35,791 nt of DNA, taken from assembly GCA_016213335.1 (NCBI GenBank), contig JACRAQ010000064.1, forward strand, positions 1 through 35,791, in the 5' to 3' direction. The notes below the pieces were generated by a model. That model did not search any database, was not told the origin of the DNA, and was given only the letters and a program-made list of their open reading frames with translations. Made by a program: the position numbers and the translations under genes. The DNA is from Nitrosomonadales bacterium (GTDB taxonomy: Bacteria; Pseudomonadota; Gammaproteobacteria; Burkholderiales; Gallionellaceae). Positions 23,999 through 31,179 of the stretch are shown here, one piece after another (position 1 is the first letter of the stretch; each line of letters opens with the position of its first letter).

Positions 23999-24541
23999 AT
24001 GGCCATCAAAGCAACCGTCTTCAAAGCCGCACTCCAGATCGCCGACATGGATCGGCACTATTACGCCGACCACGCACTGACACTGGCGCGGCACCCCTCG
24101 GAAACCGATGAACGCATGATGGTGCGCCTGTTCGCCTTCGCGCTCTACGCTGGCGAAGCGCTGGCCTTTGGCAAGGGTCTGAGCAGCGACGATGAACCCG
24201 ACCTGTGGCAGAAAGACCTGACCGGCACGATCGAACGCTGGATAGAAGTCGGCCTGCCCGACGAGCGCGCCATCCGCAAAGCCAGCGGACGCGCGGCCAG
24301 GGTCGTGGTCGTCAGTTATGGACGCACGGCGAATATCTGGTGGAACGAAAACCGCGACAAGCTGCAACGCCTGGACAACCTCACCGTGCTCAATCTGCCG
24401 ACAGAGGCCACGCTGGCGCTCGCCGCGCTGGCCAGCCGCACCATGCAACTGCAATGCGCCATACAGGAAGGCCACATCATGATCACCAGCGAGGCCGGCA
24501 TGATCGAGATCGAACCCAGGATATGGCAGGGCGGCGTCTGA
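23999..24541 (+). CDS. yaeQ: YaeQ family protein
   Basis: 180-aa protein beginning MAIKATVFKAALQIADMDRHYYADHALTLARHPSETDERMMVRL, the YaeQ signature, and ending MITSEAGMIEIEPRIWQG. YaeQ has a PD-(D/E)xK nuclease-like fold; its role is uncertain (it was once linked to RfaH-like suppression). ATG 23999 matches the family N-terminus; an in-frame upstream ATG adds ten atypical residues. The ychJ-like gene follows after three bases. Confidence 0.92.
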   Translation: MAIKATVFKAALQIADMDRHYYADHALTLARHPSETDERMMVRLFAFALYAGEALAFGKGLSSDDEPDLWQKDLTGTIERWIEVGLPDERAIRKASGRAARVVVVSYGRTANIWWNENRDKLQRLDNLTVLNLPTEATLALAALASRTMQLQCAIQEGHIMITSEAGMIEIEPRIWQGGV

Positions 24542-24544
24542 CAG

Positions 24545-24928
24545 GTGGCCGCAAAAACCATCCCCTGCCCCTGCGGCGCTTCGGATTATGCCGCCTGCTG
24601 CGGCCGCTACCATGGCGGCGTGCCCCCGGCCAACGCGCTGGTCATGATGCGCTCGCGCTACAGCGCCTACGTGCTCAAGCTGGAAGGTTACCTGCTGGCC
24701 ACCTGGCACCCCGGCACCCGCCCGGCCGCGCTCGACCTCGCGGCGGACAATGCCAGGTGGCTGGGGCTGGAAGTAAAAAGGCACACGGTGGAATCGGCAG
24801 AGCGTGCCACGGTGGAATTCGTCGCGCGCTACAGGGTCGGCGGCCGCGCTCACCGGATGCACGAGATCAGCCGTTTCGTGCGCGAGGAAGGGCTATGGTT
24901 CTACGTGGACGGGGAGTTTCCGGGCTGA
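24545..24928 (+). CDS. YchJ-like SEC-C motif protein
   Basis: 127-aa UPF0225-type protein. The N-terminal SEC-C zinc motif is PCPCGASDYAACCGRYH, followed by the family segment ALVMMRSRYSAYVLKLEGYLLATWHPGTRP and an NTF2-like C-terminal half ending GLWFYVDGEF. Probably translated from GTG 24545, three bases after yaeQ, so the two form an operon. Function unknown; NTF2-fold plus zinc-binding suggests a small binding protein. Confidence 0.88.
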   Translation: MAAKTIPCPCGASDYAACCGRYHGGVPPANALVMMRSRYSAYVLKLEGYLLATWHPGTRPAALDLAADNARWLGLEVKRHTVESAERATVEFVARYRVGGRAHRMHEISRFVREEGLWFYVDGEFPG

Positions 24929-24947
24929 CCACCATGCCGTGCCCCGG

Positions 24948-25580
24948 TCAGCCGAGCGCCGGAAACAGCCCGCGCATACCGCTGGCAATGAATTCCACCG
25001 CGATGGCAGCAAGTATCAGTCCCATCAGGCGGGTAAACACATTGATGCCGATCTTGCCCAGCCGCTGCTCCACCCAGGGTGCAGCCAGGAATGTCAGCCA
25101 GACCGAGATGCTGAGCAGGACGATTTCCAGGCTCATAATCAAATAATGCTGGATGCCGCTCGCCTTGTTGGCCTCCAGGATCACCGCGCTGATCGAGCCC
25201 GGGCCGGCCAGCAATGGCGTGGATAAAGGCACAATGGCATTCGCCGTGACTGCTTCGCCTCCCGGCCCGTCATTCTTGCCGGCATCGCGCTCGTAAAAAT
25301 TCCCGAGCAGCATCTTGATCGCCATCAGCAGCAGCAAGATACCGCCTGCCACGCGGAACGAATTGATACTGATACCGAAAAACGCCAGCAGCGGCTGCCC
25401 GGCCAGCAATGCCACCAGCAAAATGGCGCAAACTGCCAGCGATGCCATGCGCCCGACGTGGGCGCGCCGGGCCGGCGCCATCTCTGCGGTGAACAGGATG
25501 ATGATGGGAATAATCCCGATCGGATCGAGGATCGCGAACAGGCTGATGAAAATCTTGGTGTATTCGGTGAAATCCAGCAT
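24948..25580 (-). CDS. MarC family integral membrane protein
   Basis: 210-aa protein with six hydrophobic helices, including FISLFAILDPIGIIPIIILFT near the N-terminus (the NPIG-like motif appears as DPIG) and IVPLSTPLLAGPGSISAVI in the middle, both typical of MarC/UPF0056. Transport function is suspected but unproven; MarC does not itself confer antibiotic resistance. ATG 25580 (MLDFTEYTKIF) is preferred over 25619 on N-terminal similarity. Convergent with the ychJ-like gene. Confidence 0.9.
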   Translation of the reverse strand: MLDFTEYTKIFISLFAILDPIGIIPIIILFTAEMAPARRAHVGRMASLAVCAILLVALLAGQPLLAFFGISINSFRVAGGILLLLMAIKMLLGNFYERDAGKNDGPGGEAVTANAIVPLSTPLLAGPGSISAVILEANKASGIQHYLIMSLEIVLLSISVWLTFLAAPWVEQRLGKIGINVFTRLMGLILAAIAVEFIASGMRGLFPALG

Positions 25581-25741
25581 GGCGCTCAACCGGAAACATG
25601 CAGTATAACGATGAAGCAAGGTACACTAAGCGGAAGATAGCAGAGGCGAATTCTTTTCAGTAGCTTTTTTATTGCCATAAACAAATCGCCTCCGGCACCC
25701 GTTGATTGATCCAGAAGGAAGCTTGAGCAAGAGATCAGACC

Positions 25742-26539
25742 ATGACTAGTCTCATCGAGGTCAACGACCTGCATTTTTCCTATGGACGGCTCCAGGTGCT
25801 GAAGGGCATCAACCTCACTATCCCGCGCGGGAAGGTGGTCGGAATAATGGGCACCAGCGGGTGCGGGAAATCCACCTTGCTGCGCCACTTCGGCGGCCAG
25901 TTGCGCCCATCGCGGGGCAGTGTGAAATTCATGGGGCAGGTGGTCCACCAGCTCGACGACGGCGAGCTGTACAGAATGCGCCTGAAAATGGGCATGATGT
26001 TCCAGGTCAGCGGCTTGTTCACCGACATGTCGGTATATGACAACCTGGCCTTCCCCTTGCGGGAGCACACCGATTTGCCGGAAGTGATCATCAATGATCT
26101 GGTGCTGATGAAGCTGCATGCAGTCGGGTTGCGCGGCGCCAATAACCTGATGCCGAGCGAGCTGTCGGGCGGCATGCAACGCCGCGTGGCGCTGGCGCGG
26201 GCGATCGCCACCGACCCCCTGCTGGTCATGTACGATGAACCTTTCGCCGGACTCGACCCGATCTCGCTCAACATCATCGCCAACCTGATTCGCACGCTGA
26301 ACGATGCGCTCGGCACCACCTCGATCGTGGTCACCTATGACCTGATGTCCTCGCTCAAGGTCGTGGATTACCTGTACTTCATCCATAACGGCGTGGTAGC
26401 CGCGCAAGGCACCGTGGATGAGATGCTCAACTCACAAGACCCTTCCGTCCACCAGTTCCTGCATGCCGAACCGGATGGCCCAATTGCCTTCCAATACCTC
26501 AGCAATCAATATCTGGAAGACATGAAGATCAAGGGCTGA
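25742..26539 (+). CDS. MlaF-like ABC ATPase with Tyr in the switch loop
   Basis: 265-aa ATPase of the Mla (phospholipid/toluene-tolerance) type: Walker A GTSGCGKST (37-45), Q-loop MMFQVSGLF, signature LSGGMQRRVALARAIA (141-156), Walker B LLVMYDEPFAGLDP, then SIVVTYDLMSS. Residue 199 is Tyr (TAT, 26336-26338) where the family has the catalytic switch His, one base away from CAT. No mlaE, mlaD or mlaC gene is adjacent, so it is an orphan, possibly a duplicate. The C-terminal FQYLSNQYLEDM resembles MlaF of betaproteobacteria. ATP hydrolysis may be impaired. Confidence 0.85.
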   Translation: MTSLIEVNDLHFSYGRLQVLKGINLTIPRGKVVGIMGTSGCGKSTLLRHFGGQLRPSRGSVKFMGQVVHQLDDGELYRMRLKMGMMFQVSGLFTDMSVYDNLAFPLREHTDLPEVIINDLVLMKLHAVGLRGANNLMPSELSGGMQRRVALARAIATDPLLVMYDEPFAGLDPISLNIIANLIRTLNDALGTTSIVVTYDLMSSLKVVDYLYFIHNGVVAAQGTVDEMLNSQDPSVHQFLHAEPDGPIAFQYLSNQYLEDMKIKG

Positions 26540-26653
26540 TGCCTTGCCGGAGTGCTGTCCAGGGAAAACAGGCCACCGCCTGCTTCCCGCTGCCATGGGC
26601 CACCGGCCCTGTCGGCGAGATGCACGCGCTTCCCGGCAGGAGCGGATGCATCT

Positions 26654-26764
26654 AGGGCGCTTCTAAAAATCCACTTTTCGCGCTCCCGCGAAGGCGGGAG
26701 CCCAGTTAAATCAATATGCTGGATTCCGGCTTTCGCCGGAATGACGAATTATTAGAAATGCCCT
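26654..26764. repeat. 111-bp MITE-like element with paired hairpins
   Basis: Outer ends AGGGCgcTTCTAA and TTAGAAatGCCCT are inverted repeats. Inside are two perfect 8-bp stems, GCTCCCGC/GCGGGAGC and ATTCCGGC/GCCGGAAT, joined by an AT-rich spacer. The right end abuts the stop codon of the minus-strand gene at 26765. It could also act as a bidirectional terminator. Same family as 1032 and 19759. Confidence 0.75.
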
Positions 26765-27307
26765 TCAGTACAGATCAAGCACATCCCCCAGGGAAGTACT
26801 GGTGATCTCGAATTCGCCCATGATTTTCTGCCAATCGCTTCCCGGGTGGGTACCGACATAATCCAGGAACGAGGCGTCCGGATCGTTCATCAGGATGGCG
26901 ACCGCGTAGCCATCAACATTGTCCCTGAGTTTCAGGATCGCATCGTATTTGGTGCCGCTGGCAAGGGGATCGTCTATCACCACCGGCGCCGGGTCAAAAA
27001 ACACCCTGGGGATATTGCTGAGGAGCGTCGTGGTAAAGTCGGACTTGAGGGCTAACTTTGCTGCGTCAAAGCTGCGGAATTCGGCGAAATGTCCGTAGGG
27101 GCGGATTTCGAAATACCTCCTTACCGGGGGTGCCTTGTCCTGTTCCTGCGCGGCATCAAAGGCCTCGTCGATTTCTGCGCGACCCCCCGCGATATGATGT
27201 ATCTGGATGATGAGCGCTTCCGTAATGCGGGTAAATCCCTGAATCTGGAAATGCCGCACGATGCGTTCGGCTGCATCATCCGCTGCCTGGCTGGTAAAGT
27301 CGCTCAT
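26765..27307 (-). CDS. Protein of unknown function
   Basis: 180-aa soluble-looking protein without signal peptide or membrane helix. It has a helical N-terminus (DDAAERIVRHFQIQGFTRITEALIIQ), an Asp/Glu-rich linker, and a mixed alpha/beta C-terminal part with FFDPAPVVIDDPLASGTKYDAILKLRDNVDGYAVAIL. No family recognised. Divergently placed to the exchanger gene at 27465, with about 160 bases between. The stop codon touches the palindromic element at 26654-26764. Confidence 0.7.
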   Translation of the reverse strand: MSDFTSQAADDAAERIVRHFQIQGFTRITEALIIQIHHIAGGRAEIDEAFDAAQEQDKAPPVRRYFEIRPYGHFAEFRSFDAAKLALKSDFTTTLLSNIPRVFFDPAPVVIDDPLASGTKYDAILKLRDNVDGYAVAILMNDPDASFLDYVGTHPGSDWQKIMGEFEITSTSLGDVLDLY

Positions 27308-27464
27308 TGAAAAAATCCATGTCCTGAAAAGCGCAGTTTACATAACCCGCAATGAAGCGCCAAGGCCGGCGAGCGGACAAACGGCATGGCGTGCAGTTTT
27401 TCTCCATGATTACAGCCGGCTGCAAATCCGCTACCATCTATCCGGCGAAATTGACCGGGGCAAA

Positions 27465-28523
27465 ATGGGCAAGGATAATTTTGCCGACGAATCCGAATCT
27501 GAACTGTATACCGTGCAAATCAAACTACCCGGCGGCGATTTCGTAGTCAATACGATCCAGACCTACTCGACCCATCCCTTATTCCAGCTCGCCGTTTTCA
27601 TCGTGGCGACAGCGGTCATGATCTGGAGGCTCCATGCGATGGAGGGCAAGGGCTTCGAAGGGACGGTGCTCGGCACACTCATCATGCCCTACTGCTCAGG
27701 ATTCGCGAACCTGGTTTTCGCCTATGTCATGAGCCAGTCAGCCAGCAATGGCGGCGCGGTGATTGAAAACAGCCTCGTCAACAATGCCACCAACCTGACC
27801 TTCATCCTCGGGCTGACTGCGCTTTTTGGCTCGGCAGTCGTCCTGCCCAAAACCAAGGCGCTGCGAAAAAAACATGCGGAATTTACCCGCATCAACCGGC
27901 TTAACCTGCTCTTCACCCTGATCGCCCTGTTCCTGTTCACCGGCACGCTCTGGGCACTGGCCAGCGACAATGAACTGAACTTCTACGACGGCCTGATCCT
28001 GGTCGGCCTGTTCCTCTTCTGGCAGATACTGCATGTGTTCGAGGTGCTGAAGGACAACATCAGGAACGAGAAAAGCATCCACTGGTCGATCGCCATAGAC
28101 CTGGCGCTGATCGCCGCAAGCGCCTGGGGCATCTACCATGCCGTCGACCACCTGGTGGAGTGGGTCTCCACCACCAGCAACCCGGTATTCAGCTTCGCCA
28201 GGATCGGCTGGTTCAGCGGCCTGCTCATGGTCCTGCCCAACGCCTTCCTGGCGTTTTACTATGCCCACATCGGCAGGCACGACATTGTCGTCAGCTCACA
28301 GGTCGGCGATGGGCACATCTGCATTCCAATGTGCATCGGCCTGTTCGCCATCTTCAATCCGATTCAGATCCCCGCCTCTTTCCAGACCGGCGTCTATCTC
28401 ATCCTCGGTGCAGGGCTGGTTCATTTCCTGTCAATCGCTGCCCTGGGGCGCATCCCCCGTTTTGTCGGCGGCGTACTCGTCTGCGCCTACGCATTTTTCC
28501 TGTACAACGGCCTCATTCAGTAG
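27465..28523 (+). CDS. Sodium/calcium exchanger-family membrane protein
   Basis: 352-aa protein with about ten hydrophobic segments and two inverted alpha-repeat-like regions: MPYCSGFANLVFAYVMSQ...NGGAVIENSLVNNATNLTFILGL and LLMVLPNAFLAFYYAHIGRHDIVVSSQVGDGHICIPMCIGL. These match the CaCA cation antiporter pattern (P-N/G-N, then G-x-x-N/S-x-x-x-N). The acidic residues expected in the ion site are partly replaced (E in AVIENS; D in VGDGH), so ion specificity is uncertain. ATG 27465 is chosen; the upstream extension lies in intergenic sequence. Confidence 0.75.
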   Translation: MGKDNFADESESELYTVQIKLPGGDFVVNTIQTYSTHPLFQLAVFIVATAVMIWRLHAMEGKGFEGTVLGTLIMPYCSGFANLVFAYVMSQSASNGGAVIENSLVNNATNLTFILGLTALFGSAVVLPKTKALRKKHAEFTRINRLNLLFTLIALFLFTGTLWALASDNELNFYDGLILVGLFLFWQILHVFEVLKDNIRNEKSIHWSIAIDLALIAASAWGIYHAVDHLVEWVSTTSNPVFSFARIGWFSGLLMVLPNAFLAFYYAHIGRHDIVVSSQVGDGHICIPMCIGLFAIFNPIQIPASFQTGVYLILGAGLVHFLSIAALGRIPRFVGGVLVCAYAFFLYNGLIQ

Positions 28524-28601
28524 GGTGTGCTCCGAGCCCGGTAATATTTGAAATCTGCTGGGTCAATGGAACCCGAGGGTAGCCACTTTGGTTGCCCAGA
28601 A

Positions 28602-28766
28602 TTATTTCTGCTTGTCGGCCTTGGCAGGAAGCGTGGCGGATTTGCGCACGACAAACGGCGTGCCAGTTTACTCGGCGAGTTGACGCGCCTTCTCGGATGC
28701 TCGCATCAAGGCTTGCGGAGCCTTTTGCAGGTCTGGGTCTTTCAGGTGGGAAACTGGCACTTTCAT
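28602..28766 (-). pseudogene. Small antitoxin-like gene broken by TAA
   Basis: From ATG 28766, with ribosome site GAAAGGT, the frame reads MKVPVSHLKDPDLQKAPQAL... to ...KARQLAE, then TAA (28670-28668), then TGTPFVVRKSATLPAKADKQK and a natural stop at 28602: 54 codons with one nonsense codon at 33. The pattern ...ARxLAexTGTPxVV is that of small DNA-modulated or antitoxin-like proteins (inference). Unlike the larger overlapping frames, it has a proper start signal. Confidence 0.55.
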
Positions 28767-28783
28767 TTGTTTTACCTTTCATC

Positions 28784-28858
28784 CAGCAATATGGAAAGGG
28801 TATCCAGGTGTTCAACGATTACGAAGAAGCGCAGGCCTGGGTGCAAACACCGGGTTAG
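28784..28858 (+). pseudogene. Fragment resembling the C-terminus of a STAS/SpoIIAA-like protein
   Basis: The last 24 codons of an open frame read QQYGKGIQVFNDYEEAQAWV then QTPG and stop. The F-x-x-x-x-E-A-x-x-W pattern is typical of the C-terminal helix of STAS/SpoIIAA-like proteins. Nothing upstream in frame supports a full gene, so it is a truncated remnant. Confidence 0.35.
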
Positions 28859-28888
28859 GTTTTTTAATCCGGGCCCCTTTTACTCTCG

Positions 28889-28917
28889 CATTTCCATGGT
28901 GGCGTCCTGAAACTATT
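28889..28917 (-). repeat. Copy of the KTSC gene start region
   Basis: Matches 23688-23716 at 27 of 29 positions, including ribosome site and ATGGAAATG. Here the frame ends at once (MEMRE-stop), so only the 5' end of a KTSC-type gene remains. Confidence 0.6.
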
Positions 28918-28932
28918 GCGATACTGCCCACA

Positions 28933-29073
28933 TTAGCTCTGTAATTTTTCAGGCTTACATACGTGTTTTTCTTTGTTTACCTTTTTGCCGCATTTGGCAC
29001 ATATAAACTTTGGATTTGCCTGTTTCTTGGCACGCTTTTTTGCACCCTTCGTTTGGCACATTGTTTTCGGCAT
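28933..29073 (-). CDS. Small zinc-ribbon-like protein
   Basis: 46-aa basic protein beginning MPKTMCQTKGAKKRAKKQ. It contains a CAKCGKKVNKEKHVC cluster (C-x2-C...H-x-C) that could bind zinc. ATG 29073 has a clear AAAGGA ribosome site; the longer upstream in-frame extension overlaps the neighbour's 3' end and is low complexity. Located 76 bases after the metallopeptidase-like gene on the same strand. Function unknown; possibly nucleic-acid binding, from its Lys-rich N-terminus. Confidence 0.65.
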   Translation of the reverse strand: MPKTMCQTKGAKKRAKKQANPKFICAKCGKKVNKEKHVCKPEKLQS

Positions 29074-29149
29074 AAAATCCTTTCCGCTCAGAAACGTGTG
29101 TCCCTTTACAACATCAATGTATGTTTGAAGTTCACTCGAACATGGAAAC

Positions 29150-30211
29150 TCACCCTCTAAAGGAAATGCGATGCTGGCCTTTTTCGCTCCTGGGTGCCGA
29201 ATATCCAGTCTGCTGCGCAGGTGACCACCCAGCCCAATAATCCCGTTCCAGCAAAACACAAACCAGCTCCCCCAAATCCATATCCAGATGCACCCGCGCA
29301 GCCGCTGCCCCCGCATCATCTGCATGTGCATTTGTCACAAAGCTCTTAAAAGACTGCCAATCCTTGGCGAGCAATTCCGCCATGATACGGGCGAGCTCAT
29401 AGGATAGTTGAAGGCCTTCATCCGCACGTTGAAATGAGGCACCAGACCAGAATTCCCGTATTTCCGATTCATGCCAATAGGCCAACAGCTTATGGTGCAA
29501 CTGCTGCGAGCCGCAGCCACCGCAAGATTTCTTATTGACCAACTGACGCTCGGTATTCACGGCAATACCCACGTTTAACCACAGCGGCAAAGGCAAGTGT
29601 GCCAGGCAATTACGCGTCATTTCATGAACCATCATGGACTGGATGGCATACAAATCGGCTTTAACTGCCACAAAATGCCCAACCCCAGCGCGAATATACA
29701 TGCCTCGACTCAGGCCAAGTGCGGCCGCGCCAGGATAAAAAAATGAGAGGTAACGGTAATAACTCTCAGCATCTTCAAACACAATCAGGATATCTTTACC
29801 CCACTGCGGCGCTTGGGCGATGCCATCCAATACACCCAGCACCTGTTCAAGCGCGTTGCCCATAAAATTGGCGGTAGTGCGTGCCGTATTGGGGTTAAGC
29901 GACGACAGTAATAATGCCGTTTTTGACTCGGTGACCTGAAAGTTTGCGCCTGAAGCATCGCGCACATGCAACAACCAGGCACGTTTCGCCTCCTCCCACA
30001 TTGCTGTACGAAATTCGGCCGCCACGTTGTCATTCAACCAGTTCGTCAGCCGATGGCCATCGAGCAGAGGCATGTTTTCGTGTTGAATAAAAAACTGCGG
30101 CAACAGAAGCACAGGCGCATTGCCCACAGAAATTTCCGTTGGAGCAACCGCATTCTCCGCTGAGGAGGTTTTGCTGTTATTGGAAAACACCTTGCGTAAT
30201 CGTCCTAGCAT
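29150..30211 (-). CDS. Peptidase-MA-like protein with lost zinc ligands
   Basis: 353-aa protein. Its central region MMVHEMTRNCLAHLPLPLWLNVGIA aligns by eye with the gluzincin pattern HExxH...LPxWLxEGxA. The second His is Arg (CGT) and the distal Glu is Val (GTG), so catalytic zinc binding looks lost while the fold is probably kept. The N-terminal part includes LLLPQFFIQHENMPLLDGHRLTNWL and a strand-rich segment. No signal peptide. Either a pseudoenzyme or a decaying gene. The family assignment is tentative. Confidence 0.65.
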   Translation of the reverse strand: MLGRLRKVFSNNSKTSSAENAVAPTEISVGNAPVLLLPQFFIQHENMPLLDGHRLTNWLNDNVAAEFRTAMWEEAKRAWLLHVRDASGANFQVTESKTALLLSSLNPNTARTTANFMGNALEQVLGVLDGIAQAPQWGKDILIVFEDAESYYRYLSFFYPGAAALGLSRGMYIRAGVGHFVAVKADLYAIQSMMVHEMTRNCLAHLPLPLWLNVGIAVNTERQLVNKKSCGGCGSQQLHHKLLAYWHESEIREFWSGASFQRADEGLQLSYELARIMAELLAKDWQSFKSFVTNAHADDAGAAAARVHLDMDLGELVCVLLERDYWAGWSPAQQTGYSAPRSEKGQHRISFRG

Positions 30212-30305
30212 TTAAAGCACCCGATTCATTTGTTGTTGATGCATGCGCAAAAATTAAGATGAGCTGATATTTGAACGAGGGGTGTGCCTTAACGTACCTG
30301 TCCGC

Positions 30306-31124
30306 TCATTCCGGATTCCGCAAGAACCAGTCCAGCGCGCGGTTTGCGTTCTGCGGATTGCGGTGAAAGGCGCCGTGGCCTTCGCTGCCGTCCTCGATCG
30401 CAAATGCGACCTCGGCGCCGAGTTTCTTCAGCCAATCTCCGGTGCGCCGCATGGCCGGGCAGCCATCCCGCTCCGAATGTGGGTCGCGTGCGCCGCAGGA
30501 CGTGATCCAGCGCGAACCCTTGTAAGGCCTGTCGCCGAATTTGCCGGTATCGACCGCCCGTGTCGGCGGATAATCCAGTGTAGCCCCGCCCGCATTCGCG
30601 ACGAACAGGCTGAAATATCGCTGCCCCTTGGTGCGGTCCAGCGCGGCTACCGCATAGAGGTTCGCCGAACCGCGGCTGAATCCCTCCAGCATCGCATCGC
30701 CGGGCTTGATCCCCATGCGCCGCAACAGCAGATCGACCTCGCGGTAGATGTCGAATGGCGAGTAGTAATCCTCCGTCTTCCCACCGCCGCCGAACCACCA
30801 TTGCAGGTTGATGATGCCGAGATTGCGGTCTTTGAGGTAAGGGCTCCAGATCTCCAGGTCGCGCGTCGCGAAACCGTTGCTGCCATGCAGCGAGACTACC
30901 CACTTGTGCGGCTTGCCCTTGAGGGCTTGCGGCTCCCACACCAGAAAGAAACTCCTGCCGTCCTGCGTGGGAACCACTTCCGGGCTGATGCTGGTGAGCC
31001 TTGCTTCCTGTGTCGCGCGGTCGTATAGCTGCCTGGCCTGACCGGAGAGTGGTTCGGCAGTGGCGTTCACGCCGGCGCCAGCCAGCATGAATGTCAAAAC
31101 AAAGCAGCGTACAAATTTGCTCAT
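30306..31124 (-). CDS. Secreted alpha/beta hydrolase
   Basis: 272-aa protein with an N-terminal signal peptide (MSKFVRCFVLTFMLAGAGVNATA, cleavage near residue 23). The alpha/beta-hydrolase elements are the oxyanion region SLHGSNG (78-84), nucleophile elbow GFSRGS with Ser150, and a late GSEGHGAFHRNP with a candidate catalytic His. Cysteines in SCGARDPHSERDGCPA could form a disulfide in the periplasm. Substrate unknown; resembles poly(3-hydroxybutyrate)-depolymerase-like or esterase families. ATG 31124 is chosen because GGAGG lies seven bases upstream of it; ATG 31136 lacks a site. Confidence 0.82.
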   Translation of the reverse strand: MSKFVRCFVLTFMLAGAGVNATAEPLSGQARQLYDRATQEARLTSISPEVVPTQDGRSFFLVWEPQALKGKPHKWVVSLHGSNGFATRDLEIWSPYLKDRNLGIINLQWWFGGGGKTEDYYSPFDIYREVDLLLRRMGIKPGDAMLEGFSRGSANLYAVAALDRTKGQRYFSLFVANAGGATLDYPPTRAVDTGKFGDRPYKGSRWITSCGARDPHSERDGCPAMRRTGDWLKKLGAEVAFAIEDGSEGHGAFHRNPQNANRALDWFLRNPE

Positions 31125-31179
31125 GCGTGCCTCCATGAATTCGTTTACCCGCTTGACACAGGCCGGCTAACAGGCGTCC

